A DNA stretch of 40,691 bases, from assembly GCA_027487735.1 (NCBI GenBank), contig JAIYDA010000131.1:1-40691 (forward strand), read 5' to 3'. This document shows, piece by piece, positions 1-8,460 of the stretch (positions are counted from its first letter, which is position 1; each line of letters begins with the position of its first letter). Below the pieces are notes generated by a model. That model saw only the letters and a list, made by a program, of their open reading frames with translations, did no database searches and was not told the DNA's origin. The position numbers and the translations under genes are program-made. The DNA is from Planctomycetaceae bacterium. Its GTDB lineage: Bacteria; Planctomycetota; Phycisphaerae; Phycisphaerales; UBA1924.

Positions 1-777
1 CGCCTCCGCGGCTGCGGCACGCAGATGCCCACGACCGCCCTCGCCCAAGACGCGGAGATGAGCCTGGGGCAGTATGAGGACTTTGTGTTTCGCGCCGGGC
101 TGCTGCACGAGAGCGACCCGGTGGCGGCGTGGAAGCGCGTGAGCGACCGGCAGGAAGTTGTGCGGCAGTATCTGCAAGGCAAGCGCGAGCTGCGTTTCGT
201 CGCGCCCGCCTGCGACGGGCACGACGGCACCGACCTGCGCGTGGACGTGAGCAAAGCGACCTGGATCAACTGCTGCGGCACGGGCAACTTTCCGGATGGC
301 GAGGTGTTCGCGGGCCCCACGCTGCCCAGCATGGGAGGCTTTGGAGCAAGCGGGCACGTGAACTACACCTTCCCGGCGGTGTACAACGGGCGCGAGGTCG
401 AGGGCGTGCGATTGCAGTTTGCGGGCGGGCGCGTCGTGGGTGCTTCGGCACGCAAGGGCGAGGACTACTTGCTCAGCATGCTCGACCAAGACCCGGGTGC
501 ACGCAACCTGGGCGAGATCGCCATCGGCACGAACTACGGCATCACGCAGTTCAGCAAGAACACGTTGTTTGACGAGAAGATCGGCGGCACGTTCCACGCG
601 GCTGTCGGCGCGGGCTATCCCGAGAGCGGCAACACCAACGAGAGCGGCCTGCACTGGGACATGGTGTGCGACCTGCGACCTCGCGCCAGCATGTCCGGGC
701 TCGTGGGAGGCGGCAGCATCTTCGCCGATGGCGAGCTGTTTCACCAGGACGGGAAGTTCTTGGTCAAGGGTTGGTGA
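1..777 (+). CDS. M29-family aminopeptidase, 3' part (5' end outside window)
   Basis: This is the C-terminal part (about 258 residues) of a metallo-aminopeptidase of family M29 (AmpS/PepS/AmpT type), which removes N-terminal residues from peptides in the cytoplasm using a two-metal site. The reading frame is open from base 1, so the true start lies upstream; family members are usually about 370-410 residues. Visible family signatures are GEIAIGTN with its metal-binding Glu, LFDEKIGGTFH with a conserved His, and the late HWDMV segment that supplies a His and an Asp ligand. The first ATG (base 25) lies inside conserved sequence (AQDAEMSLGQYEDFV) and is not the start. The gene ends 18 bases from the convergent pyruvate kinase gene, and no obvious terminator hairpin fits in that gap. 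The family assignment is firm; the substrate is unknown. Confidence 0.88.
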   Translation, partial: RLRGCGTQMPTTALAQDAEMSLGQYEDFVFRAGLLHESDPVAAWKRVSDRQEVVRQYLQGKRELRFVAPACDGHDGTDLRVDVSKATWINCCGTGNFPDGEVFAGPTLPSMGGFGASGHVNYTFPAVYNGREVEGVRLQFAGGRVVGASARKGEDYLLSMLDQDPGARNLGEIAIGTNYGITQFSKNTLFDEKIGGTFHAAVGAGYPESGNTNESGLHWDMVCDLRPRASMSGLVGGGSIFADGELFHQDGKFLVKGW

Positions 778-795
778 GGTGGGCGCCCAGCCGCA

Positions 796-2409
796 TCACC
801 GCGTGCCATACCCGCTCGTCGGCTTGCCGCACTGATACACCGCGATGGTGTTGCTCGCTGCGCTGCGGCCCAGCGGGCGCCCAGCCACCAGCACCACCCA
901 GTCGCCAGGCTTCGCGAGGCCCTTGGCTTGCAGCAGGCTGTCGACGGCTTGGTTCCACTCGCTGAGGCTGCCGTTGCCCGGGGGCTGGCTGCACACCGCG
1001 AGCACGCCTCGCAGCAGGGCCATGCGTCGCGTGCTCTGCGCGTCCGCGCTGTAGGCGACGATGGGCACATGGAAGCGGTTTTGGCTCAAGGCGGTGGCGC
1101 TCAGGCCTCGCTGGCTCCAGCAGACGATGACCTTCGCCTTCACGGTCTGCGCGACGTTCCACGCGCCGTGGGCCATCGCGGCGGTGGTGAGCTGGTCGGG
1201 CGGAAACCTGCTGGGCGGTGCAAACTCCGCGGGCAGCTCGCGCAGACGCTCCTCGGCAACGCTGATGATGCGGGCCATGGTCTCGACGACGAGCACGGGG
1301 TGCTTGCCCGTGGCGGTCTCGGCGCTCAGCATCACCGCGTCGGCACCATCGAAGATGGCGTTCGCAACGTCGGTCGCCTCGGCGCGCGTGGGCGTGGCAT
1401 TCTCGATCATCGTCTCGAGCATCTGCGTTGCGACGATGCAGGGCTTGCCCGCAGCGCGGCACGACGACACGATGCGCTTCTGCACCACGGGCACACGCGC
1501 GATGTCCATCTCAACGCCCAGGTCGCCCCGCGCCACCATGATGGCGTCGCTCGCGTCGATGATCGACTCGAGGTTCTTCACGGCTTGCGGCATCTCGATC
1601 TTCGCGACGATGGGGATGTACATCCCATACACGGGCTCTCGCCCGGGCTTGACGAGCGGGCACATCTGGCTCAGGCGCTCGCGCAGCTCGAGCACGTCCT
1701 TGGCCTCACGCACGAAGCTGAGGGCCAGAAAGTCCAGGTCGTTCTGCACTGCCCACGCCACGCACTCCCAGTCGCGATCGGTGATCGCGGGGGTCGCGAG
1801 GTCGCTGTCGGGCACGTTCAGGCCCTTCTTGCTGCTGATCCACCCGCCCACACGCACCACGCAGCGCAGCTCGCCCGCCTCGCGGTGCTGGTCGAGGGCG
1901 ATCATGCGGATGAGCCCATCGTTGATGAGCACGCGGTGCCCGGGTTGCACCTCGCGCACCATGGGCGTGTAGGTGAGGGGCAGCACCAGCTCGCGCGTGC
2001 CCACGCGTGCGCCATCGCGATAGAACGCTTCCTTCGCGGTCGCGCTCAGCACCACCTCTTCGCCCGCCTGCACCTGCACCATGCCGCCGCCACTGGGGCT
2101 GGGGCTGCCCACGCCCGCGGGCACAAGCCCCACGCGAATCTTGGGCCCCTGCAGGTCGCCCAGGCACCCAATCTCGACGCCCGCCTGCTTCGCGACCTCG
2201 CGCACGGTGGCAAGGCGCTTGCCGTGGGCGATGAAGTCTCCGTGGCTGAAGTTGAAGCGAAAGACGCTGACGCCCGCCTCGATGAGGCGACGCACCATCT
2301 CCGGGCTGTCGCTCGCTGGGCCGATGGTGGCGACGATGCTGGCAAGGAAGTCGGGCGCTTGAATGTCGCTTGCGCCGGGCGCGAGGGCGACGGGGTTTTT
2401 GGTGGTCAT
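796..2409 (-). CDS. pyk: pyruvate kinase
   Basis: The enzyme catalyses the last step of glycolysis, transferring phosphate from phosphoenolpyruvate to ADP to give pyruvate and ATP. The 537-residue protein shows the whole family order. It has an N-terminal barrel strand with IVATIGPAS, then RFNFSHG (residues 51-57), GDLQGPKIRVG (84-94), the B-domain, VAKIEMP with the catalytic Lys near 270 and Glu near 272, ARGDLG near 293-298, and MLETMIENATPTRAE (330-344). It is longer than the usual 470-480 residues, with extra sequence in the B domain (Gly/Ser/Pro-rich, about 97-110) and near 247-262. The ATG at 2409 is nine bases downstream of the stop of the solute-binding-protein gene, so the two are probably co-transcribed. 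Allosteric control cannot be judged from the sequence. Identification is very secure. Confidence 0.97.
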   Translation of the reverse strand: MTTKNPVALAPGASDIQAPDFLASIVATIGPASDSPEMVRRLIEAGVSVFRFNFSHGDFIAHGKRLATVREVAKQAGVEIGCLGDLQGPKIRVGLVPAGVGSPSPSGGGMVQVQAGEEVVLSATAKEAFYRDGARVGTRELVLPLTYTPMVREVQPGHRVLINDGLIRMIALDQHREAGELRCVVRVGGWISSKKGLNVPDSDLATPAITDRDWECVAWAVQNDLDFLALSFVREAKDVLELRERLSQMCPLVKPGREPVYGMYIPIVAKIEMPQAVKNLESIIDASDAIMVARGDLGVEMDIARVPVVQKRIVSSCRAAGKPCIVATQMLETMIENATPTRAEATDVANAIFDGADAVMLSAETATGKHPVLVVETMARIISVAEERLRELPAEFAPPSRFPPDQLTTAAMAHGAWNVAQTVKAKVIVCWSQRGLSATALSQNRFHVPIVAYSADAQSTRRMALLRGVLAVCSQPPGNGSLSEWNQAVDSLLQAKGLAKPGDWVVLVAGRPLGRSAASNTIAVYQCGKPTSGYGTR

Positions 2410-2418
2410 GGCAGAGAT

Positions 2419-4113
2419 TCAATCATCGGCCAGCGCGATGATTCGCTGGTAGTTCTCGCGAAAGAACGTGGTGTAGGCGATCTCAATCCGCGGGCGCTGC
2501 CCGGTGCGATACGCCGCTGCAATCTTCGCAAAGTTCGCGGCGCTGAACTCCAGCGTCTGCTCCTGCGAGCCCGGCACGGCTTCGATAGTGGTGGGGGGCA
2601 TGGCCTCCCACAGGCTTTGCGCAGTCTTGATCTTCTCGGCGTTGCCACCCTCGCGGATGCGTCGCAGGGCCTTCCAAGCGTCGCGCTGAAAGCTCGCGTT
2701 GTCGATGCTTGCCGCACCCATGATGACGCCTATGGCATCGCGCCATCCCACGGGCAGGTGCGGGGCGGCGAGCGTGAAGGGATCGACCTGGTCGATGAGG
2801 TGCTTGCTGTATTGCTTGTAGAACGAGGGCTTCACGGGCATGCGCCGCAGCTCATACAGCCTCGGGCCCATCGTGCGACCATCGGGCAGCTTGGGGTTGT
2901 TTGCAAACCTGGGGTCTTTGCTGCTGGGGAAGTTCCACAGTGCCTGGGCCTCGTCGCTCATGCAGAACTCGACGAACCGCTTCGCAAGGTCTGGGTTTGG
3001 CCCGCCTCGCAGGATGCTCGCGGGGTCGGCATCGATGTACGTCGCACCGGCGGGGTCGACGTATTCCACGCGCGACACAAACACGCCATTCTGCATCGTC
3101 CCCACGCTCTGCGCCTGTCCCCTGCCATAGAAGTCGATCGTCAGCCCCATGCTTCCTTCGCCTGCGCTCACGTCCACGGGTGGTTTGGTGGCAGCGGCCG
3201 TGTATGTGCGGCTGTTTGCGCCGATGTCCAGCAGCATGCGCCACCCTTCGCGAAACGCCGCCTCGGCGCTGGCCTGGTGCTCGGGCTGCAGCTTGCCAAA
3301 CCAGGGGAGGCGGTCTTTGCGCGAGGCGAGGACCGCGTCCTTTAGTTGCTGGTTCCAGCCTTCGCGCGCGGCGCGATTCCAGATCGCCGCGTTTAGCCCC
3401 GCGTCGAGCGCGGTGGTGACGGAGCCGCTCTGTCGCGGGTCTGTCAGGATGATCGTGCCCGCAAGGCGCGGATCAGTCAGCCCCTCGAACCCCTGGGGCG
3501 GGGGCACGCCCAGCTCGGTCAGCACATCACGGTTGTAGACGATGCCGAAGCTGCTCAGCGCGGTGCCCAGCCAGAACTGGTCTTTGTCCGCAAGCTCCTG
3601 GGCTCCCACGATGTTGTGGTCAAACCACTCCTTCATCTGCTCGGGCGAGAACCCCGCAGGGCGCGACATGGGCAGCGTGCTCTCGGTGGGCTTGCCATCC
3701 ACCATCCGCTGCACCTTGATGCCGTTCTTGAGGCGCGTGTGGTCGAAGCTGCCTCCGCCAAACATCAGGTCGTAGGCGATGGTGCCCGCAGGGATCGCGG
3801 GGTCCTTGGGGTCGGACCAATCCACTTTGCCCTGCGACGATGCGGCATCGAACTGCGAGGTGAGCAGCTTGAGAATCTCGCTCGTACCCCCCGGTGCGCG
3901 CCAATCGACGTGCACGCTCTCCTTGAACTTGTCTTGGTGCCAGCGAGCAAAGGCCTCGCCAAACTCGGTGCGAATCTGCGGCACGTGGGGCGTGATGACC
4001 ACCAGCGTCCGCACGTTGCGCGGGGGCTTGGGCGCGGGGCTGGCGAGGCGTGCAAACAGCGGCACGCCCACGATGGCAAGAAACGCGAGAAGAATGAGCA
4101 CGCGGGGCAGCAT
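2419..4113 (-). CDS. ABC-type extracellular solute-binding protein (iron/2-component SBP-like)
   Basis: A 564-residue exported protein of the bacterial extracellular solute-binding superfamily, resembling the Fe(III)/polyamine-type binding proteins. I chose the ATG at 4113 because it starts directly with a hydrophobic signal or anchor segment (MLPRVLILLAFLAIVGVPLF); in-frame sequence further upstream is not signal-like. After the signal comes a typical SBP opening (LVVITPHVPQIRTEFGEAF) and a segment APGGTSEIL of the ligand-binding lobe. The middle carries FGIVYNRDVLTELGVPPP and DPRLAGTIILTDPRQSG, which are hinge and second-lobe motifs seen in AfuA-like proteins. At 564 residues it is longer than the usual 330-400. 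No permease or ATPase gene is adjacent, so it is an orphan receptor here. It precedes pyk by nine bases. The ligand is unknown. Confidence 0.8.
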   Translation of the reverse strand: MLPRVLILLAFLAIVGVPLFARLASPAPKPPRNVRTLVVITPHVPQIRTEFGEAFARWHQDKFKESVHVDWRAPGGTSEILKLLTSQFDAASSQGKVDWSDPKDPAIPAGTIAYDLMFGGGSFDHTRLKNGIKVQRMVDGKPTESTLPMSRPAGFSPEQMKEWFDHNIVGAQELADKDQFWLGTALSSFGIVYNRDVLTELGVPPPQGFEGLTDPRLAGTIILTDPRQSGSVTTALDAGLNAAIWNRAAREGWNQQLKDAVLASRKDRLPWFGKLQPEHQASAEAAFREGWRMLLDIGANSRTYTAAATKPPVDVSAGEGSMGLTIDFYGRGQAQSVGTMQNGVFVSRVEYVDPAGATYIDADPASILRGGPNPDLAKRFVEFCMSDEAQALWNFPSSKDPRFANNPKLPDGRTMGPRLYELRRMPVKPSFYKQYSKHLIDQVDPFTLAAPHLPVGWRDAIGVIMGAASIDNASFQRDAWKALRRIREGGNAEKIKTAQSLWEAMPPTTIEAVPGSQEQTLEFSAANFAKIAAAYRTGQRPRIEIAYTTFFRENYQRIIALADD

Positions 4114-4201
4114 TGGGGCAGTGTACGTGGGCCGACACTCAGGGCCCTCTGCCCGCACGCCCGCTGCGTGGGCCTACGCTTGGCCATCAGGAGGTCTGCC
4201 C
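4114..4201. promoter_or_regulatory. divergent intergenic region with strong ribosome binding site for E1 alpha
   Basis: This 88-base gap separates the leftward solute-binding-protein gene from the rightward E1 alpha gene and must hold both promoters, although I see no convincing -35/-10 pair. A perfect AGGAGG at 4189-4194 sits seven bases before the ATG at 4202 and decides that start. A stem can form between 4151-4160 and 4166-4173 (GCCC..ACGC with GCGTGGGC, with a two-base bulge). It lies in the likely E1 alpha leader, and its role is unknown. Confidence 0.45.
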
Positions 4202-5323
4202 ATGCCCATTCGCACCGCGTACAAGGCCCAGATTGACTACATCAGCATCCTCGATGAGGACGGCAACTTCGACGACAAGCTGGCCCCCGCGGGCAAAGAA
4301 GGCACCCTGACCGACGAGCAGGTGGTGTTCCTCTATGAGCGCATGGTCGAGTGCCGCACGCTCGATGAGATCGCCTTCAAGCTGCAACGCTCGGGCCGCA
4401 TGTATACCTATCCGCAGAACAAGGGCCAGGAGGCCGCCGCCCTGGGCAGCGGCTTCGCGCTCCGCAAGGGCGTCGACACGCTGGTGCCCTGCTATCGCGA
4501 GAACGCGGCGCTGTTTCTGCATGGTCTGCCCCCCGAGCTCATCTTCCTGCACTGGATGGGCGACGAGCGCGGCAACATCATCCCGCCCGGCGTGAACGTC
4601 ACGCCCATCGCCATCCCCATCGGCACGCAGATGCTGCACGCCACGGGCATGGCCTGGGCCTACAAGATGCGCAAGGACGACCGCGTCGCGATCACATACT
4701 TTGGCGACGGCGCAACCAGCGAGGGCGACTTCCACGAGGCGATGAACTTCGCCACCACGTTCAGCGTGCCCTGCATCTTCTTCTGCCAGAACAACCAGTG
4801 GGCCATCAGCGTGCCGCGCGAGACGCAGACCAACAGCGAGACGATCGCGCAAAAAGGCATCGCCTACGGCGCGCACTGCGTGCAGGTGGATGGCAACGAC
4901 CTGTTTGCCGTGTACAAGGCCACCTTCGAGGCTCGCGAGCGGGCCCGCAAGGGTGGGGGCCCAACGCTCATCGAGGCGATTACCTATCGCCTGGGCGACC
5001 ACACCACCGCCGACGACGCCCGCCGCTATCGCGACAGCGCCGAGGTCGAAGCCTGGCAGCGGCGAGACCCCATGATCCGCACGCGCCGATACATCGAGAA
5101 GAAGGGCCTTTGGAACGACGCGAAGCAGAGCGCGATGGAAGAGCGCGGGCGGGCCTTCGCCAACGACGTGGTGCGCAAGAGCGAGGGCCTTGCCAAGCCC
5201 GACCGCAACGAGATGTTTGACAGCATGTTCGCGCAGTTGCCCCCCGAGCTGCAACGCCAGCGCGACACGTGGGCGACGCACAGCCTGGGCCAGGGGATTG
5301 GCGCCGAGCAGTTGCAGCGGTGA
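4202..5323 (+). CDS. pdhA: 2-oxoacid dehydrogenase E1 component, alpha subunit (pyruvate or branched-chain type)
   Basis: This is the thiamine-diphosphate-binding alpha subunit of a heterotetrameric E1, which decarboxylates pyruvate or a branched-chain 2-oxoacid and passes the acyl group to the lipoyl E2. The 373-residue protein has the ThDP motif starting GDGATSEGDF at residue 168 and closing with the NN at 197-198. It also has the substrate-side RSGRMYTYP and YRENAAL (98-104), and the loop YRLGDHTTADDARRYR near 262-277, which corresponds to the phosphorylation-loop region of E1 alpha proteins. The start is fixed by AGGAGG at 4189. No E1 beta, E2 or E3 gene is adjacent, unlike most bacterial pdh/bkd operons, so the partner must be elsewhere. 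Pyruvate is the likeliest substrate, but a branched-chain substrate cannot be excluded. Confidence 0.92.
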   Translation: MPIRTAYKAQIDYISILDEDGNFDDKLAPAGKEGTLTDEQVVFLYERMVECRTLDEIAFKLQRSGRMYTYPQNKGQEAAALGSGFALRKGVDTLVPCYRENAALFLHGLPPELIFLHWMGDERGNIIPPGVNVTPIAIPIGTQMLHATGMAWAYKMRKDDRVAITYFGDGATSEGDFHEAMNFATTFSVPCIFFCQNNQWAISVPRETQTNSETIAQKGIAYGAHCVQVDGNDLFAVYKATFEARERARKGGGPTLIEAITYRLGDHTTADDARRYRDSAEVEAWQRRDPMIRTRRYIEKKGLWNDAKQSAMEERGRAFANDVVRKSEGLAKPDRNEMFDSMFAQLPPELQRQRDTWATHSLGQGIGAEQLQR

Positions 5324-5333
5324 GCGCAGAAGG

Positions 5334-5654
5334 GTCAGCACAGAGACGCAGAGAGGATGAGCAAGATGAGGGGAAGGGATGGGAATGACGCGAGACGAAG
5401 ACTTGGAAGTGATAGTGAGTTGAGGCGTGTGATCGAGACGTGATGCGTCGCGTGATGAGTCGTGCGAGCGAGCTATGCGGCCTTGCAGCACGCCCAAGCA
5501 GCTCTCGCGAAGCGCACACCCGCAAGCCACAGCACACCCCGCCTCTTCTCCCCACCTCTCCTCGCTTCTCCGCACCCTTCCCCCTTCCCTCCCTCCCGCG
5601 CACCTGCCCGCTTTTCCTCTCCTCTTCCTCTGCGTCTCTGTGTCTCGGTGCTCT
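5334..5654. repeat. intergenic element with inverted purine-rich/pyrimidine-rich arms
   Basis: Between E1 alpha and the cysteine desulfurase lie about 340 bases without a convincing gene. The left end is purine-rich and contains CAGAGACGCAGAG at 5341-5353. The right end is strongly pyrimidine-rich and contains the exact reverse complement at 5628-5640. Both arms are flanked by further partial complementarity: AGCAC beside the left arm and GGTGCT beside the right arm. The interior 5500-5625 is a C/T-rich tract with few purines. The desulfurase reading frame stays open through the right half, but the encoded Pro/Ser-rich sequence is not family-like and I treat it as non-coding. The arms could form a long-range hairpin, or could be two copies of a dispersed repeat in opposite orientation. 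Confidence 0.6.
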
Positions 5655-5662
5655 CTCTTCCC

Positions 5663-6937
5663 GTGCTCTACTTCGATAACAACGCCACCACCAAGCCCTG
5701 CGAGCAGGCCCTCGCCGCGATGCAGCGTGCGTGTTCGGAGCTTTGGCACAACCCCAGCAGCGTTCACAAGCCAGGCCAGGCGGTTCGCCACGCCGTCGAA
5801 GTTGCCCGCCAGCAGGTCGCCACGCTGCTCGGTGCCCGCCCGCGCGATTGCACCTTCGTGAGCTCTGGCACCGAAGGTCTGGACCTTGCCATCCGCGGCA
5901 CGCTGGACCTTGCCCCCAAGGGCACGCTGCCCCTGCTGTTTACCACCCGCGTCGAGCACGCCGCCATCCGCGACCTTGCCGAGCAGCTCGAGAAGCAAGG
6001 CTCCGCGCAGGTGCACTGGCTGCCGCTTGCGGAGGCAGGCCGCGTGGAGGTCTCGCAAGCGCGGAGCATCATGCACGAGGCGCTGCACGCTCAGGCCAGC
6101 GTCGCCAATGGCGTCTCAGGCAACACGCCGCCACGCGTCGTTGCGCTCCTTGCCGTGCAGTGGGCCAACAACGAGACGGGCGTGGTGCAACCCGTGCGAG
6201 CCCTCTGCGATGCAGCACGCGAGCTGGGCGTCACCTCGCTCATCGATGCCACGCAGTGGGTGGGCAAGCTGCCCACCACCCTCATGCCACTGCCCCAGCA
6301 GAGCTGGTGCGACATGCTCGTGTGCAGCGCACACAAGTTTCACGGCGTCAAAGGCTGCGGCGTGCTCTGGGCCCGCCAGGGCGTGCGCCTTCGCCCCACG
6401 CTCCTGGGCACGCAAGAGCTTGGGCGCCGCGGCGGCACCGAGAACGTGCCCGCCATCCTCGCTGCGGGGGCTGCGGTGCAAGAGGCCCACGCCTTCGTGC
6501 AAGATGCCGAGGCAATCGCTCACTTCGCGTCTCTGCGCGACGAGCTGGAGCAAGGCGTGGTCGGCGTGCTCGAGCAGATCGCCCCGCACCTCGACGTTCG
6601 CATCAACAAGCCCGCATCCCCCTGGCTCGACGACGCGGGCGTGCGCACGCCAGCTCGCCTCTGGAACACCACGAACATCGCCTTCGCAACCCTCGAAGCC
6701 GAGGCCCTGCTCATCGCCCTCAGCGAGCGAGGCCTCGCCGCGAGCGCCGGCGCCGCGTGCAGCAGCGGCAGCCTCGAGCCCAGCCCCGTGCTGCTCGCGA
6801 TGGGCATCGAGCCGCGACTAGCCCACGGCAGCATTCGCTTGTCGCTCTCGCGCGAGACGAGCGATGAGGACGTGCTCGCGGCGATCGACACGATCACGCA
6901 AGTGGTGTCGCGCGTGGCGAAGAGCATGGGGGGGTAG
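5663..6937 (+). CDS. cysteine desulfurase, NifS/IscS type
   Basis: A PLP-dependent enzyme that converts L-cysteine to alanine and a protein persulfide for Fe-S cluster or tRNA-thiolation chemistry. I start at the GTG at 5663, giving VLYFDNNATTKP, because the family N-terminus begins there; a GTG at 5648 is an alternative. Neither has a clear Shine-Dalgarno sequence. Class-V aminotransferase signatures follow: SSGTEGLDLAI, the PLP-stacking His in VEHAA (about residue 99), WANNETG (168-174), LIDATQ with the PLP Asp (about 195), SAHKFHGVKG with the Schiff-base Lys (about 225), LGRRGGTEN, and SAGAACSSGS with the catalytic Cys near 366. A long loop around 135-157 (HAQASVANGVSGN) is extra relative to IscS. 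No iscU, iscA or regulator lies beside it. It converges on galE. Confidence 0.95.
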   Translation: MLYFDNNATTKPCEQALAAMQRACSELWHNPSSVHKPGQAVRHAVEVARQQVATLLGARPRDCTFVSSGTEGLDLAIRGTLDLAPKGTLPLLFTTRVEHAAIRDLAEQLEKQGSAQVHWLPLAEAGRVEVSQARSIMHEALHAQASVANGVSGNTPPRVVALLAVQWANNETGVVQPVRALCDAARELGVTSLIDATQWVGKLPTTLMPLPQQSWCDMLVCSAHKFHGVKGCGVLWARQGVRLRPTLLGTQELGRRGGTENVPAILAAGAAVQEAHAFVQDAEAIAHFASLRDELEQGVVGVLEQIAPHLDVRINKPASPWLDDAGVRTPARLWNTTNIAFATLEAEALLIALSERGLAASAGAACSSGSLEPSPVLLAMGIEPRLAHGSIRLSLSRETSDEDVLAAIDTITQVVSRVAKSMGG

Positions 6938-7045
6938 AGCGAGAAAGGGAAAAAGCGGTAAAGCGATAAAGCAGCAAAGCAGCAAAGCAGCAAAGCAGCA
7001 AAGTGCTTCTTTCCCGCTCCCCGCTCCCCGTTCCCCGTTCCCCCT
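6938..7045. repeat. convergent intergenic region of short tandem repeats with inverted arms
   Basis: The gap between the convergent desulfurase and galE genes consists almost wholly of low-complexity repeats. Four exact copies of the 8-mer AAAGCAGC run from 6968 to 6999. Four copies of a 7-mer GYTCCCC run from 7016 to 7043. Near the two ends, AGCGAGAAAGG (6938-6948) and the reverse complement of AGCGGGAAAGA (7008-7018) form imperfect inverted arms enclosing the 8-mer array. It may act as a bidirectional terminator, but no classic short GC stem plus T-run is visible. Confidence 0.7.
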
Positions 7046-8029
7046 TTAGTCCGGATACCCCTCCGGGTTCGCCTTGTGCCACGCCCACGCCGTGCGCACC
7101 GTGTCCACGATGTTCGTGTACTGCGGCTTCCAGCCCAGCTTGGTCTTGAGCTTGGTTGGGTCGGCAACGAGCGCGGGCGGGTCGCCCGGGCGGCGGTCGC
7201 CCTTCTTGATGGGCACCTTGACGCCCGTCACCTCTTCGCACGCCTTGATAATCTGCAGGTTGCTCTGCCCGTTGCCCGTGCCGATGTTGTACACCTCAGC
7301 GGTGGTCGTGGTCGTCGCCTCGATCGCGAGCTGGTGAGCCTGCGCGAGGTCGGCCGTGTGGATGTAGTCGCGGATGCACGTGCCGTCGGGCGTGGGATAG
7401 TCGGTGCCAAACAGCGTGAACTCCTTGCGGCGCCCCAGCGGCACCTCGAGCACGAGCGGAATGATGTGGTTCTCCGGGCGGTGGTCCTCGCCGTGCTTGC
7501 CGTCGGGGTCGGCGCCCGCCGCGTTAAAGTATCGCAGCAGCGTGAAGCCAAGCCCATACGCGTGCGCAAAGTCGCGGATCATCCACTCCACCGCGAGCTT
7601 CGTGCGGGCATAGGGGCTGAAGGGCTCCTGCGCGCTCTCCTCGCTCATGGGCACCTTGGGGTTCATGCCATAGGTCGCGCACGTGCTGGAGAACAGCAGC
7701 CGCTTCACGCCCGCGGTGTTCATCGCGCGCAGCAGGCTCATCGTGCCCGCGATGTTGTTGCTGTAGTGATAGTCCGGGTTCGTCACGCTCTCGCCCACGT
7801 ACGTGGCGGCGGCGAAGTGCATCACCGCCTCGATCTTGAATCGCTTCATCACCGTCGCAAGCGCCGCGCTGTCGGCGATGTCTCCCACGATGAGCCTGCC
7901 CGCAGGCACCGCCGAGACGTGCCCCATCACGAGGTTGTCATACGCGATGGGGTTGTGCCCATGCCGCAGCGCCCACCGCAAACACGCCGACCCCACAAAC
8001 CCAGCTCCGCCAGTGACGAGGATGTTCAT
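7046..8029 (-). CDS. galE: UDP-glucose 4-epimerase (SDR extended family)
   Basis: The enzyme interconverts UDP-glucose and UDP-galactose (possibly the N-acetyl forms) with bound NAD and supplies precursors for the polysaccharide made by this locus. The 327-residue protein begins MNILVTGGAGFVGS (Rossmann GxxGxxG). It has HFAAATYVGESV, the catalytic Ser/Thr in FSSTCATYG (114-121) and the YxxxK pair at Tyr140/Lys144, then RYFNAAGADPDG and a CIRDYIHTADLA motif, all typical of GalE. I start at the ATG at 8029. Its first base is the last base of the preceding PIN-domain gene's TGA (TGATG), which suggests translational coupling; a TTG one codon earlier is possible. It is the last gene of the leftward directon. 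Confidence 0.95.
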   Translation of the reverse strand: MNILVTGGAGFVGSACLRWALRHGHNPIAYDNLVMGHVSAVPAGRLIVGDIADSAALATVMKRFKIEAVMHFAAATYVGESVTNPDYHYSNNIAGTMSLLRAMNTAGVKRLLFSSTCATYGMNPKVPMSEESAQEPFSPYARTKLAVEWMIRDFAHAYGLGFTLLRYFNAAGADPDGKHGEDHRPENHIIPLVLEVPLGRRKEFTLFGTDYPTPDGTCIRDYIHTADLAQAHQLAIEATTTTTAEVYNIGTGNGQSNLQIIKACEEVTGVKVPIKKGDRRPGDPPALVADPTKLKTKLGWKPQYTNIVDTVRTAWAWHKANPEGYPD

Positions 8030-8460
8030 CAAGCATTCCTTTTCAGATCGATCACCACAACACGATGCGTCCTTGCCTGCTCTGCCAGCTTGCCGTCGAG
8101 CGTTGCGAGATGCATGCCCATTCGCTTCGCAAGCGCGACATACACAGCGTCGTACGCCGTCAGCCCGAGCTCGACGCCAAGCATATGGATCGCCCTGGTC
8201 TCGACCACCGATCGCGGAAACGACACCACGCGCGGCCTCAGCGACGCGATCTCGACAAGCGAAGCCGACGCCTGCTCGCGCGTGACGCGCTTTCGACGCT
8301 CGGCAACAAGCAGGGCATTGCTCAGTTCGATCAGCCAGAGCTGCGGAACGCAGAGCGTCGCTCGCGACGCCATCTTCCAGAAGTCGTCGGTCTGCTCCGT
8401 TTGCTCGTCGGGAAACACCAGCGTGAGGGCGACCGACGCATCAAGCACGATGCCCTTCAT
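8029..8460 (-). CDS. PIN-domain ribonuclease toxin (VapC-like)
   Basis: A 143-residue PIN-domain protein, predicted to be a Mg-dependent RNase and the toxin of a type II toxin-antitoxin pair. The four acidic residues expected in the active site are visible: Asp7 (LDAS), Glu45 (WLIELSNAL), Asp104 (AYDAVYVALA) and Asp122 (LATLDGKLA). The ATG at 8460 overlaps the antitoxin stop as TGATG; a GTG one codon upstream is also possible. Its own stop overlaps the galE start in the same manner. The partner upstream is a Phd/YefM-type antitoxin. Lying inside a polysaccharide directon is unusual for such a pair. The RNA target is unknown. Confidence 0.9.
   Translation of the reverse strand: MKGIVLDASVALTLVFPDEQTEQTDDFWKMASRATLCVPQLWLIELSNALLVAERRKRVTREQASASLVEIASLRPRVVSFPRSVVETRAIHMLGVELGLTAYDAVYVALAKRMGMHLATLDGKLAEQARTHRVVVIDLKRNA

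Noticed and set aside
928-3345. Very long plus-strand reading frame antisense to pyruvate kinase and the solute-binding protein
   Set aside because: Its translation is His/Arg/Ala/Leu-rich without family motifs. It is a GC-rich shadow of well-recognised genes.
5462-5662. A 67-residue Pro/Ser-rich N-terminal extension of the cysteine desulfurase
   Set aside because: It is encoded by the pyrimidine-rich inverted element. The family N-terminus begins at LYFDNNATT just after the GTG at 5663.
6968-6999. The (AAAGCAGC)4 array as a small CRISPR
   Set aside because: The units are 8 bases with no spacers; this is simple-sequence tandem repetition.
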